Source: Plakobranchus ocellatus
Taxonomy: Eukaryota > Mollusca > Gastropoda > Plakobranchidae
Assembly (NCBI GenBank): GCA_019648995.1
Contig: BLXT01001714.1
Span: forward strand, 714,149-744,716
Length of the DNA: 30,568 nucleotides
Direction: 5' to 3'
The notes under the pieces are model-generated. The model was not told the origin of the DNA. It searched no databases and was given only the letters and a program-made list of their open reading frames with translations. Below, piece by piece: positions 23,701-30,568 of this stretch. The first letter of the stretch is position 1. Each line of letters begins with the position of its first letter. The position numbers and the translations under genes are program-made.

Positions 23701-24361
23701 GTCCTCCCTGGGCGGATCATAAATGGCAGGATTTTACCTCAACAGATCTATTAATGGATCAAGAATATCATCTGTGACAAAATTTTGTGATAGATCTGTG
23801 AAAACGAAACTGCAGACATAAGAACTTCTGGGAAATCCCACAGGAATTTCTAGCTTTTAAAAATTGAATAATGGCTTGACCGTTGCATAACACAACACGG
23901 ACACATAGATACACTTTGAGTGAATTTCCATTTAAATGTTGTGTATGCCTTGCACAGCAGGCATTGTAAAATTTTCACATAGCAATAGCATGTTCAGTGT
24001 GTGGCATCTACACTGCCGTAGCAAATTAAAGAGCAGTATCGTCGGTGCTCTTGAATTTGCTAATGCAGTATAAATAGACTTGTATGCACTATACAAAAAA
24101 TATCAGCATGGAAAAAGTTGCCTTTGGTTTATAATTTTTTTTTTTTTAAATACTCTTGCATATACCTTGTACATCCAACGTATTTTATTTATTTTTTTAT
24201 TATTTTAATAGGTTTTGTTTTCTAGAATCAATCATTATAAATTGTAAAAATAGATTCAAATAAAATAATGCTTTAGCATGTTTGTTTGCTTATATGCTTT
24301 ATTTCTAATATTTTTATTCCATTCCTCAGGCAAACAGACACTGAACGTTGATAATGAATAA
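11572..24361 (+). CDS. RPL31: Ribosomal protein eL31 (RPL31), whole gene
   Basis: Four coding exons, 11601-11701, 13640-13765, 20410-20522 and 24330-24361, total 372 bases including TAA and encode 123 residues; human RPL31 has 125. The product is a 60S subunit protein near the peptide exit tunnel. Family signatures in order are [20 protein letters not shown] across the first junction, [54 protein letters not shown] and QTLNVDNE at the C-terminus. All three introns are GT-AG with matching phases 2, 2 and 1. The start has good context (AAAGAATGG). The 5' UTR is cut by a further intron ending at TTTCTTTACAG (11571), so a non-coding first exon lies upstream. No coding disruption is visible, so this is the intact gene and not a processed copy. 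Introns 1-3 (1.9, 6.6 and 3.8 kb) are filled with DNA transposons. Confidence 0.96.
12423..13080. mobile_element. pogo/Tigger-like DNA transposon, internally reduced
   Basis: It is flanked by TA on both sides (12421-12422 and 13081-13082). The termini are inverted: the left starts CAGTGAAACTTGGCTACTAT and the inverted right end starts CAGCAGCGCTCAGCTACAAC, then GGGACC in both. Length is 658 bp. The minus strand at 12984-12796 reads [19 protein letters not shown] and continues to a stop, resembling the helix-turn-helix (CENP-B N-terminal type) of pogo-like transposases. No DDE catalytic domain is present, so this copy is non-autonomous. It sits in RPL31 intron 1. Confidence 0.75.
12796..12984 (-). 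pseudogene. pogo-like transposase HTH remnant
   Basis: About 60 codons open on the minus strand. They contain [20 protein letters not shown] (HTH-like: acidic turn, SSGTL recognition-helix start) and then [18 protein letters not shown]. In pogo/Tigger proteins this region is the N-terminal DNA-binding domain. The rest of the transposase is missing from this 658-bp element. Confidence 0.55.
13640..13765 (+). CDS. RPL31: RPL31 coding exon 2
   Basis: Acceptor TGTTTTAG, donor GTCAG|GTAAAC. It encodes [17 protein letters not shown] through WSQGV, the central part of eL31. An aspartate stands where vertebrate eL31 has lysine (GFKK). Confidence 0.95.
14070..15483. mobile_element. CAGACATGCC-ended element, core of the nest
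   Basis: Perfect 14-bp terminal inverted repeats: CAGACATGCCTACC at 14070-14083 and GGTAGGCATGTCTG at 15470-15483. A perfect 6-bp target duplication CCTATA lies at 14064-14069 and 15484-15489. Left subterminal repeats of the core TTCCGGAAAT/ATCCGGAATT lie at 14084-14150. Length is 1414 bp with no recognisable transposase, so it is non-autonomous. The CAGA start and 6-bp duplication match the hAT-like shell around it, suggesting the same superfamily (6-bp-duplication hAT groups are known), but this is inference. Confidence 0.8.
15722..15732. repeat. G11 run
   Basis: TTTT followed by eleven G, inside the TTAA-flanked element. Confidence 0.95.
16380..16799 (+). pseudogene. hAT transposase C-terminal fragment
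   Basis: The + strand at 16494-16679 contains [18 protein letters not shown] and [18 protein letters not shown], the hallmark of the hAT dimerisation domain (Dimer_Tnp_hAT). The preceding frame carries [14 protein letters not shown], and a third frame carries [18 protein letters not shown] and [13 protein letters not shown] up to a TAA near 16799, again hAT-like. The reading frame therefore changes about twice, near 16512 and near 16668. The RNase H-fold catalytic part is absent. It lies just inside the right end of the 13875-17043 element and is its probable source. Confidence 0.75.
17050..17470. other. RPL31 intron 2 sequence between elements
   Basis: AT-rich intron sequence without a recognisable feature. 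It separates the right target duplication of the nest from the left target duplication of the next element. Confidence 0.5.
17795..18156. other. Assembly gap (362 N)
   Basis: Run of N within the element at 17477-19218. Apparent open frames across it have no meaning. Confidence 1.
18330..18347. other. 3-base gap followed by a G15 run
   Basis: Three N directly abut fifteen G. The gap is probably a homopolymer assembly failure. Confidence 0.95.
19462..20145 (-). mobile_element. Second TTAA-flanked element
   Basis: TTAA at 19462-19465 and 20142-20145 flank short inverted ends (CTGATAGAGGG and, inverted from the right, CTGATAAAAAG; six matching bases plus scattered ones). Subterminal GCGGGCGATAA and ACGGGCGATAA words lie near the right end and GGCGGGTGTAA near the left. 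The interior (676 bp) holds one minus-strand open frame of 114 codons. piggyBac-like is the best guess. Evidence is weaker than for 13959-16270 because the shared terminus is short. Confidence 0.5.
19640..19984 (-). CDS. Acidic 114-residue open frame in TTAA element
   Basis: The frame begins [20 protein letters not shown], followed by a Ser/Thr stretch and then a strongly acidic segment ([20 protein letters not shown], then DSSNDDESK) and a short hydrophobic end. It has no Pfam-like domain that I recognise. It fills half of the TTAA-flanked element and starts about 160 bp inside its right end, where a transposase N-terminus would begin. Acidic N-terminal tails are typical of piggyBac transposases, so a relic exon is plausible. 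Expression as a small protein is not supported by anything in the sequence. Confidence 0.3.
   Translation of the reverse strand: MLEEFYFRFPSTVRKMNEWLPSNDFFKITFNLLSQLTERSTNKEDEDESSPVDIGVEIDDESDVNFDVEEGEGDGLRLDSSNDDESKCRSRSSPSPTAEILLSIFSNIHNITDT
20410..20522 (+). CDS. RPL31: RPL31 coding exon 3
   Basis: Acceptor TATTTAG, donor AAAG|GTATAT. It encodes the RNA-binding stretch [19 protein letters not shown] and the strand LYTLVTHVP. Phase 2 in and phase 1 out agree with the neighbouring exons. Confidence 0.95.
21161..21260. repeat. CG/CA and TG microsatellite with G13 run
   Basis: Alternating purine-pyrimidine sequence: CGCATGCGCGCG, then (CA)n, a short AT stretch, then (TG)n. The CA and TG arms are complementary, so the tract could fold as a hairpin or adopt Z-form. 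TTTT plus thirteen G follows at 21243-21259. Confidence 0.9.
22233..22450 (+). mobile_element. tRNA-derived SINE
   Basis: The A box TGGCACAGTGG (22241-22251) and B box GGTTCGAGCC (22295-22304) are correctly spaced for an internal RNA polymerase III promoter. The B box sits in a stem GTGG/CCAC around a 7-base loop, like a T arm. The body continues with GCCCTGGCCTGTCAGAGGGC and ends in a CT-rich tail (CACTCTCCCTCTCC). A perfect tRNA fold is not present, which excludes a functional tRNA gene. It is inserted in the 21055-23687 element. Confidence 0.65.
22450..23680. other. Interior of the Tigger-like element
   Basis: No clear domain apart from the acidic minus-strand remnant at 23224-23308. Several CTAGATCTAGA-type words occur at 23040-23150. 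Confidence 0.4.
24330..24361 (+). CDS. RPL31: RPL31 coding exon 4 (terminal)
   Basis: Acceptor ATTCCTCAG. This 32-base exon encodes KQTLNVDNE and stops at TAA 24359-24361. It corresponds to the NLQTVNVDEN tail of the vertebrate protein. Confidence 0.92.
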
Positions 24362-24362
24362 A
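24357..24362 (+). promoter_or_regulatory. Poly(A) signal overlapping the RPL31 stop codon
   Basis: AATAAA begins inside the penultimate codon (GAA TAA A). A GT/T-rich downstream element follows at about 24390-24435 (TTGTTTTTGTATGTG). This predicts a 3' UTR of roughly 15-30 nt, in line with the very short 3' UTRs common in ribosomal protein genes. I see no other AATAAA in the next 100 bases. Confidence 0.7.
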
Positions 24363-24419
24363 ATTTTCCTTGCTCTGTGAAAATATTTAGTCATTGTTTT
24401 TGTATGTGCAATTTTCTGT

Positions 24420-25260
24420 GTTTTGTGTAGTTTTTTTTTACTGACTCCAGAAGTTTCAGAAAAGTATTTTCTTTTCTATATTGTAGTTGCACCACAAAAT
24501 TAAACATTTTTGCTCTGGAAACAAAAATCCTTTTTACTCCCTAGATGGCACAACCACAAGATTATAATCAGAACCGTGCAATTCAAAACTTTCACAAACA
24601 TTTATGGAAGGAATTCAAAATTATGCTCTTTGTTCCCTGGAAAGCACCAACGTAGATTTGAATTAATGTTGAATAAAGCAAGATTCCTGCCAAGGGTTGT
24701 ATTAATTTGAACTGGAGATTTTGAAATTGTGATTGTTTTTAAATCAGTCGCCAAAAGCTACACATCTATTTCTTTCGGCATGTTTTTATCAATACAAATT
24801 TATAATTTAAAAACCTGAAGCCATTTGATAAATATATTAAAAGATATCTCAAAATGCTCAGCTAAATCGTGGCTTAGAAGAATAAAAATTATTATGCTAG
24901 GTTGGCAGCTAACCAACAAAAACTAATGGATTATATTATTCAATGGAATGCTGATAAGCTAGTGGGGTTGAAATCGACTCATCCATTGCATAAATAGGCT
25001 TACAATAAAGCAAAACGTTACAGAAATACACGTTTAATATATTACTGAAAAAATTGACTTGAATGAATTTACCATAGTTGTAATACAGATGTATATTGCC
25101 AGGGCCCAGGCTAATATTTGTGAGTAGTCCATACAAAAAAGTCACGTCAGCATTGCGCAAAAGGAATCTAATATCAATCCAAATTCACATGGGGAGATGG
25201 AGATATTAAACAAAAATTCTTTGTGCAAAAATACGTTTACCGTTTTCAAATATTTTACAT
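24420..25260. other. Intergenic DNA between RPL31 and the SWIM-YqaJ gene
   Basis: AT-rich sequence. The short open frames at 24510-24710 (+) and 25160-24936 (-) have no recognisable motif, and I do not call them genes. Confidence 0.5.
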
Positions 25261-25262
25261 TA

Positions 25263-25381
25263 CAGTAGAGCTCACCTACAACGGGACCTTGACACAAGCC
25301 CGTTATTTTCCCTTATCCTTTATATTTTATTTTCGCTAGAACGGCATCTACTACATGATGAGCTTGCCTGCAGCGGGACCC
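25263..25381 (+). mobile_element. pogo/Tigger-like terminus upstream of gene 2
   Basis: TA then CAGTAGAGCTCACCTACAAC, then GGGACC, matches the inverted right end of the element at 12423-13080. The match continues through ACACAAGCCCGTTATTTTCC and TTCGCTAGAACGGCAT to about 25349. A second, partial terminus-like block (TACATGATGAGCTTGCCTGC then AGCGGGACCC) follows in the same orientation at 25351-25381. It is a fragment or a very short derivative, ending about 145 bases before the ATG of the SWIM-YqaJ gene. Confidence 0.65.
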
Positions 25382-25477
25382 AGCTTCGTAGAAAGGCCTA
25401 AGCCTAGGCCTACAAATAGATTCGTGAAACGGACTATAGCTCCCCAATGAATCTAAATGGGGCTGACCTATATCTCT

Positions 25478-25503
25478 CCGGAAACTACGATAAAATCACG
25501 TGA
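25478..25503. promoter_or_regulatory. Candidate promoter motifs of gene 2
   Basis: CCGGAA (ETS-type, 25478-25483) and the palindrome TCACGTGA (E-box of the USF/TFE type, 25496-25503) lie 24-49 bases before the ATG. There is no TATA box at a suitable distance. These are short motifs and could occur by chance. Confidence 0.3.
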
Positions 25504-25526
25504 CATTTGGTAAACAAAGTGCAGCA

Positions 25527-25832
25527 ATGGCGGATGCTACCTATCTTTCAATCGAGCACACACCTTTGCTTATCAAATCTTTTAACTATACAAATATTCT
25601 ACAATACACACAACTTTTAAATGATGCACACAAAATCCCAAACGACTACACATCAACATTAATGAAAGGCCAGAAGCTTTTTGTCGACCGTTTCGTGACA
25701 GGAATCGGTCACCGAAGCCTTCTAGACGACCAAGGTTGTTTGATCGGTTGTGCAATAAGGGCAACCGTTAAAGCAGAGATGAGAAAGCTAACTTCATATG
25801 AAGCAACGGCTATAGTTCATCAAAACAATGAG
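25527..25832 (+). CDS. SWIM-YqaJ gene exon 1
   Basis: 102 codons from MADATYLSIEHTPLL to HQNNE, donor GAG|GTAAGC, phase 0. The conserved part is FVTGIGHRSLL and then GCAIRATVKAEMRKLTSYEA, the strand region that precedes the SWIM finger in related proteins. Confidence 0.8.
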
Positions 25833-28400
25833 GTAAGCAAAAATCTAGTATTAAAACTTTGAGACTTTACACTATTATTATAAAATAAGTCTAAAGTTAT
25901 GCTCTGTTTGTTACTCTACAGTTTTAATTTTATCAACTCAGGAAAATTAACAATAGAGGCGTAAATCGGTGTTCAGGAGGTAAATCCAGGGTATCGACTC
26001 TAGATACAGATCTAGATCTAAGCTAATTGAAAAAGAAGTTACGTTTAAAGGTCAGGGATCTGCACATTTGATGAAATTAAATTAAGCCAAAATGAACGTT
26101 TTTTTTTTATAAATTTTGGGCCTAGATTTATTTCATGATGGGTCTAGAGATCTAAATTTTGAATGTGTGATATTTATGGATGAGAAAATCCATTGAGAGC
26201 AATAGAAGTTATAATGCAACCATCAGACAATTTTGCAATACATTTGTTGTATTTTAACCAATAGGCCAAGTCCAAGCAAGGAAAATTTCTTGGTGCAAAA
26301 ACTTTAAGTAATAAGAAAAAAAAATATTTTTTTCAAACTTATGATTGATATCTTTCCTAGATTTGCTGTACAGCGCAGTATGCATAATTGATTCCAGCTA
26401 GCCAATTTAATTGACTGCTTTAAACAGATTGTTGTTCAGAGTTGCTTGCCATGTTTGAAATTAAATGTTGTACTATGAACATAAGGTGTGCAAAAGACTT
26501 TCTTTTTATAAGAGGCATTCATAAAGAACTATACATTTTTTTGTTCACAGGTGAGGTCTGCGACATGTCCATGCCCTGGAGGTGTAAATCCAGCCTGCTG
26601 TAAGCATGCGTTTGCTGTACTGTCTGCCATTGAAGATTATAGGTTAGTAAGCTTCCTTGTTTAAGGCATGCAGGCTGAAGAGCACATTTATTTAGTTAAT
26701 TTGAGGTAATGTGACTCAAAGACATTAATGAAAATAAATTTATGTACAGTATGTATTTTATTTTACAAAGCTTTGTTGGTTAAAGCACAAACTTTCAAAT
26801 GTCCACACATAATGTTCTTTGATTTGAAAAAATATATACTTGTGAAAACCTTACAAAACATTACATTTAATGGCAGTGTGCAGTCTGTGAGGTGTAAATT
26901 TTTTCACACAATTTGGATTCCAATTTGACATCTTGGGTAAGATAATGAGCCACATGAAAAAAGTTTTAAGTTTTAAAGACAAGATTTATTAATTGTAGGT
27001 TAACGTTCATATAATTAATATATTTTCACAATTTAAAAATATTGAATAACAATGCTGGTAAAATTAAAGTATATAAACAGCTGTAAAGTAACAAGGCAAA
27101 AAAAAAAAATTAAGACATTTATATTCAGAAGGACAAAGAAGCAATAGCACTTCATGTTTTGAAAACAGTGGTAAGGACCATGGTAATAAGCTGCACATTT
27201 GTATTTTTTGTATCACAGAAAGAATTGTCATGTGTCTTAACACATTTGAAGAAAAAAACATTATTACCACCACATTTGTACAGTTCATACAATAAAGGCA
27301 TGCAAATTTTGTGCTCTTGATACTTTTTACTTATTATGAAATTCCACAGATGCAATAAATTTATATGTCTATACTACTTTTTTTCTTTACAGTCGAAGAG
27401 AGCTTTTCTGTGCACCAACAGAGAAACTTCAGGCATGGCACAAGCCCAAAGTCACAAAAGTGTCGCCCAAGAAATACTCAGAGACAATGGGGGCAAGAGG
27501 CACTGACAGTAAAAAGTTTGCTGCCAGCACAGCCGTAAACATGCAAGCGCTATCTGGTTTGCATCAGACAATGCCAGTTTTCAGTGTTTTGACAGGGTCA
27601 GATACATCTCTATTATCCGATGAGATTTTTTATGACAAAACCATTGCTCTGCCTGTTAGTTCTGCAAAATCAGCACATGGATGTTGTTATGTTTTACCAC
27701 CAGCGAGTTCGGAAAACACTTGAAGAACTGCAGAGATTAGAGAAACAAACTATGTCACAGTCAACACCACTGTGGCACCAGGAAAGAGAAATCAGGGTGA
27801 CAGCGTCCAGGGCTCATGAAATTATAATTAGTTCTAATATGCATGCTATTTGTGAAAATTTATTAACAAAAAAGGATGTGAGCAAAATTGCTCCAATTCA
27901 GCTGGGGAAAAGATTGGAGCCAATGGTGAAAAACATGCTAAAAGCGGACTATAAGAATTATATTTTCCGAAATACTGGACTTATAGTTCACCCTGATTTT
28001 CCCTTTCTTGGTGCCTCACCTGATGGACTTCTCTACAAAAGTGATGGTCTAAAGATTATTGAAATAAAAACTATTTATAATCCAAGACATATGTCCTTAG
28101 ATCAACTCATTGATCAACGTCGTGATTTCTGTATAGGCCTACAACATAGTTCAGCTACTGGCATCAAGTCTTATAGCCTCAAACATAACCATAGATATTA
28201 AACACAAATTCAGATGCAGTTGTTCTGCAGTGGTGTTGACAAATGTCTTTTTCTATTGTTTTATGACTGAAAAATCTATATTGAAAGAAATAATTGAGAC
28301 AGACAAAGCTTTCTTCAACTCTACTAAATTGAATGTACTGTCTCACTTTTACTTTTCTGTGTATCTGCCTAGATATATTGCTATCCAAGCCAAATCCTAA
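25527..28400 (+). CDS. SWIM zinc finger - YqaJ nuclease protein, disrupted
   Basis: Three exons: 25527-25832, 26551-26642 and 27393 to about 28400. The start ATG at 25527 has strong context (GCAGCAATGG). Exon 1 gives an N-terminal region with VKAEMRKLTSYEATAIVH leading into exon 2, which encodes the SWIM finger CPCPGGVNPACCKH (CxC...CxH). Exon 3 encodes a linker, then WHQEREIRVTASRAHEI, GKRLEPMVKNML, ASPDGLL and IIEIKTIY, the three acidic-motif positions of a lambda-exonuclease/YqaJ PD-(D/E)XK fold (E at 27917, D at 28022, E and K at 28061-28069). QIQMQLFCSGVDKC and the terminal LPRYIAIQAKS follow. The reading frame changes between about 27640 and 27715 and again near 28245, with an early stop at 28199-28201. 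This is a decaying gene or a consensus error. Similar proteins are common in invertebrates, and a YqaJ-type protein accompanies ISL2EU DNA transposons, so the origin may be transposon-linked. Confidence 0.75.
25833..26550 (+). other. SWIM-YqaJ gene intron 1
   Basis: GT-AG intron, donor GTAAGC and acceptor TTTTGTTCACAG. It is AT-rich, with CTAGATCTAGATC-like words near 26000-26020 and no transposon that I recognise. Confidence 0.7.
26551..26642 (+). CDS. SWIM-YqaJ gene exon 2 (SWIM finger)
   Basis: 92 bases, phase 0 in and phase 2 out. It encodes VRSATCPCPGGVNPACCKHA and then FAVLSAIEDY. All four zinc ligands of the SWIM pattern are present. Donor TATAG|GTTAGT. Confidence 0.85.
27393..28400 (+). 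CDS. SWIM-YqaJ gene exon 3 (nuclease, frame broken)
   Basis: Acceptor TTTTCTTTACAG. The first part (SRRELFCAPTEKLQAWHK to about 27650) is in frame with exon 2. The nuclease core follows in another frame (open to 28201). The C-terminal segment ending LPRYIAIQAKS and TAA (28398-28400) is in a third. The catalytic residues are all present, so decay, if real, is recent. Confidence 0.65.
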
Positions 28401-28618
28401 AGAGAAATGTTGATGGCATCTGCAACTGCGATTTTTTAAAAATGATATCACAATTTCCCTGAACTTTTTGTTCTTTTGGCAACTTTCAACCTTTTGTCTA
28501 TATTATCAGTATACTTTTATCAAAAATTTTTGTCTCCTCATTTCATCTTTCTCTGTTTTGTAACACAATGTTAACAAAGTTTCATCAATAACATGTTTAG
28601 AGGTACAAAATGATAAGT

Positions 28619-28624
28619 AATAAA
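28619..28624 (+). promoter_or_regulatory. Candidate poly(A) signal of gene 2
   Basis: AATAAA 219 bases after the terminal TAA, followed by TTATTTTACAG. Plausible position; no other support. Confidence 0.35.
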
Positions 28625-28629
28625 TTATT

Positions 28630-29105
28630 TTACAGTCCTAGTAAATGTAGGTTACAAAACTATGACCTGAAGTGTTGAGCCAGCCTGTAGGAGAAATATG
28701 TCTCCACCTGTTTAAAGATGAAACTGACCATTTTTTAACATTATTATGTATCCATAATTTATATAAATATATAAGCTAAAAGCACATATGATCAGAATTG
28801 AATTGAACCAACAGTAAGCCTGAGATCACCGATTAAATAGTGAAATAAGTATCAACAATCAATCTTGAACTCTAGGTTAATTGAAGAGGATGGGCAGTCA
28901 TAAAATAATGGTCTCAATGGTTCAATTTATCTTTTATATCAAGTCACACATCTATGAAATTGCACTTTATAAACATAATGTTTCAATTCATGACATAATT
29001 TATATATAAAATCTAATAATTACAAATAAAAGTAAACAGACTGTCTGTAGGATTTTTTTTTCAATTGCTACGCTAATGACCCATAGCATTTAAATAGAAT
29101 TAAAC
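28630..29105. other. Gene-free AT-rich DNA
   Basis: I see no gene, RNA or repeat structure here. Confidence 0.45.
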
Positions 29106-29107
29106 AT

Positions 29108-29121
29108 GGATATATATATAT

Positions 29122-29160
<39 letters not shown>
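29108..29160. repeat. AT microsatellite
   Basis: (TA)n interrupted once by CATG. Confidence 0.95.
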
Positions 29161-29166
<6 letters not shown>

Positions 29167-29670
29167 AAAAGTATTGTTTGTGGGAACTTTGCTGCGGGCC
29201 AGTCATTTGGGAACACAGACTTCTAGTGCTTGTACGTGTTTAAAATTTGGCATGTAGGTTTCTGAATTCATATTGATTCCAAATATATATAGTTATGTTA
29301 TAAAATTCAAATATTTTCAAAATTAAGATATATAAATATAGTATTTTTTTACACATAAATGTTCCGGTATCCACGGCCCCAAAAACATTTCTCTATATAT
29401 AATTGCACACAGGTTGGCATGTTTCTGGGGACATATTTTGTGTGTGCTTTTTTAAATATGATTATTGTTATTTTTGTGTCTGTTTTTTTTTGTTTTTTTT
29501 TCGATACTGCACCATAAGGCCCTTTTATTATACGAGACCTAACTTTGAGCGTCAGAGCAGGGGTGTGTAACTGCTTTCTTCAATTTCAGAGGCATTTTTT
29601 TTATCACTACAGGTACATAGACTATTAGTATTAGGAAAGGTCTGGTTAAATGATATCCTACCTCACTTCT
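29161..29670. other. Gene-free DNA
   Basis: AT-rich with T runs. GGTTGGCATG near 29411 resembles a right terminus of the CAGA-ended class but lacks the final GTCTG. Confidence 0.4.
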
Positions 29671-29675
29671 TATTG

Positions 29676-29742
29676 ACGCAAGTGGGGCTCGAACCCGTAA
29701 TGCTGTGGTTAGAAGCCGTAGATCACACTACAGCATTAACGT
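29676..29742 (-). repeat. tRNA-like segment (tRNA-Arg-type SINE head?)
   Basis: On the minus strand, GGGTTCGAGCCCC (29696-29684) is a good B box. Upstream CTTCTAA can form a 7-base anticodon loop with TCT in the anticodon position and partly paired flanks (CTACGG/CCACAG). An A-box-like TAGTGTGATC precedes it. Several stem mismatches argue against a functional tRNA, and a tRNA-derived SINE or tRNA relic is more likely. There is no T-run terminator immediately after. Confidence 0.45.
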
Positions 29743-29744
29743 TT

Positions 29745-30568
29745 TTCTTGGTTAATATTCAAAACATTGCTTAAATTTATTTTTCCTCTCACGGTCGTGA
29801 ATATTATTAACATCTCATTTGACACACTTGCAAACGGTTCTCTTGAACATATTTGCGTAATACATCAAAGGGAATATGGTGAACAGCAAATGTAAGTCCC
29901 ACTGGATCAAAGTATTTGTATTTTTATTGCATGTGGTATTTCATGTCACTTTTAGAGATGGCACTACTCTATATGTTATAGTTACAGCATACACAACAGA
30001 ACCTTGAAAAATGCGAAAGGTCGCTACATTTTTGCAAAGAGTAATCTCAACTTTTTGTAAGCACTTTGTGCTGAAAATTTTTTAATACATTTGTATTTCA
30101 AAATGGCTCAAAATGTGAGCATTTTTGTAAATGGGGGCGCAGTTTATTATAATTTTGTGAAAAAATAAAGGCTTGAAAAATATATTTTTTTAAATGTGTT
30201 TGCGTATCTTTTATGTAGCAAATGAAGTATCTAAAAGGAAAAAAAAAATAAATGAAAATAAAAACCATGAAAAGAAAGGATTAACGCTGAACACCTTTAT
30301 TTTTGAAAATTTAAATGTGAAAAAATAGGCTCAGCAAAAAAGATCTACAGCAAAACATTTATCTACCCATTTTGATATAAAAAAAACAACAAATCAACTA
30401 AGAATGTTTTTATTGTATTACAACAAGAAATTCCTTTTCATTCATGTCATAATACATTTCAATGACAAAACATTAATCAGTAACGGTAGGTACTTTTTTT
30501 TTATTTACGTCACTTCCATCTTAACATATTCTACCATTCTCCTCCAATGTTTATAGAGTTCATCTTGC
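29745..30568. other. Gene-free DNA to window end
   Basis: AT-rich with A and T runs. No open frame, RNA gene or transposon terminus is supported. Confidence 0.45.

Noticed and set aside
24936-25160. 74-codon minus-strand open frame
   Set aside because: No domain, AT-rich codons, no supporting context.
25500-25526. Start of the SWIM-YqaJ frame 27 bases before the ATG
   Set aside because: It would need a GTG start; the ATG at 25527 has strong context and begins MADAT.
29411-29440. Possible right terminus GGTTGGCATG of the CAGA-ended class
   Set aside because: The final GTCTG is missing and no partner or target duplication is found.
1-30568. Retroviral or other capsid-bearing fossils, CRISPR arrays, bacterial-type operons
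   Set aside because: No reverse transcriptase, integrase, capsid or LTR signature and no regular spacer array was seen; the window is eukaryotic nuclear DNA.

Overview
The window is metazoan nuclear DNA: AT-rich, intron-bearing, full of microsatellites, homopolymer runs and DNA transposons. The closest match I can argue from memory is a lophotrochozoan, probably a gastropod mollusc. The clues are the RPL31 sequence, recurring AGATCT- and AGGCCT-centred motifs, long CT tracts and many small DNA-transposon families. No species can be named from the sequence alone.

Two host-type genes are readable, both on the + strand. The first is a complete ribosomal protein eL31 (RPL31) gene with four coding exons (11601-11701, 13640-13765, 20410-20522, 24330-24361). 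They give a 123-residue protein with correct phases and GT-AG introns, and a poly(A) signal overlaps the stop codon. The second starts 1.2 kb downstream (25527-28400). It encodes a SWIM zinc finger followed by a YqaJ/lambda-exonuclease-type PD-(D/E)XK nuclease. Its first two exons are clean, but the last exon changes reading frame and carries an early stop, so it is either decaying or locally mis-assembled.

Layout: 1-1176 and 4880-5770 are two diverged copies of one dispersed repeat with CT-rich 5' parts. 1177-10660 is mostly gene-free DNA with a degenerate minisatellite, CT microsatellites and T/G homopolymer blocks. 10662-11343 is a long inverted repeat just upstream of RPL31. RPL31 intron 1 holds a 658-bp pogo/Tigger-like element. 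Intron 2 (6.6 kb) holds a three-level nest, a second element of the same terminal class (17477-19218, with the sequence gap inside it) and a TTAA-flanked element with a 114-codon open frame. The nest is a hAT-like element split by a TTAA-flanked piggyBac-like element, itself split by a CAGACATGCC-ended element. Intron 3 holds a 2.6-kb TA-flanked element with a tRNA-derived SINE inside. 28401-30568 has no gene; it contains an AT microsatellite and a minus-strand tRNA-like segment.

The most interesting signal is the set of elements with CAGA-starting short terminal inverted repeats and 6-bp target duplications. Each carries its own set of subterminal repeats with a YYCC-type core. The second is the SWIM-YqaJ gene, whose upstream region begins with a pogo/Tigger-like terminus. 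I found no retroviral, Polinton or other capsid-bearing fossil.
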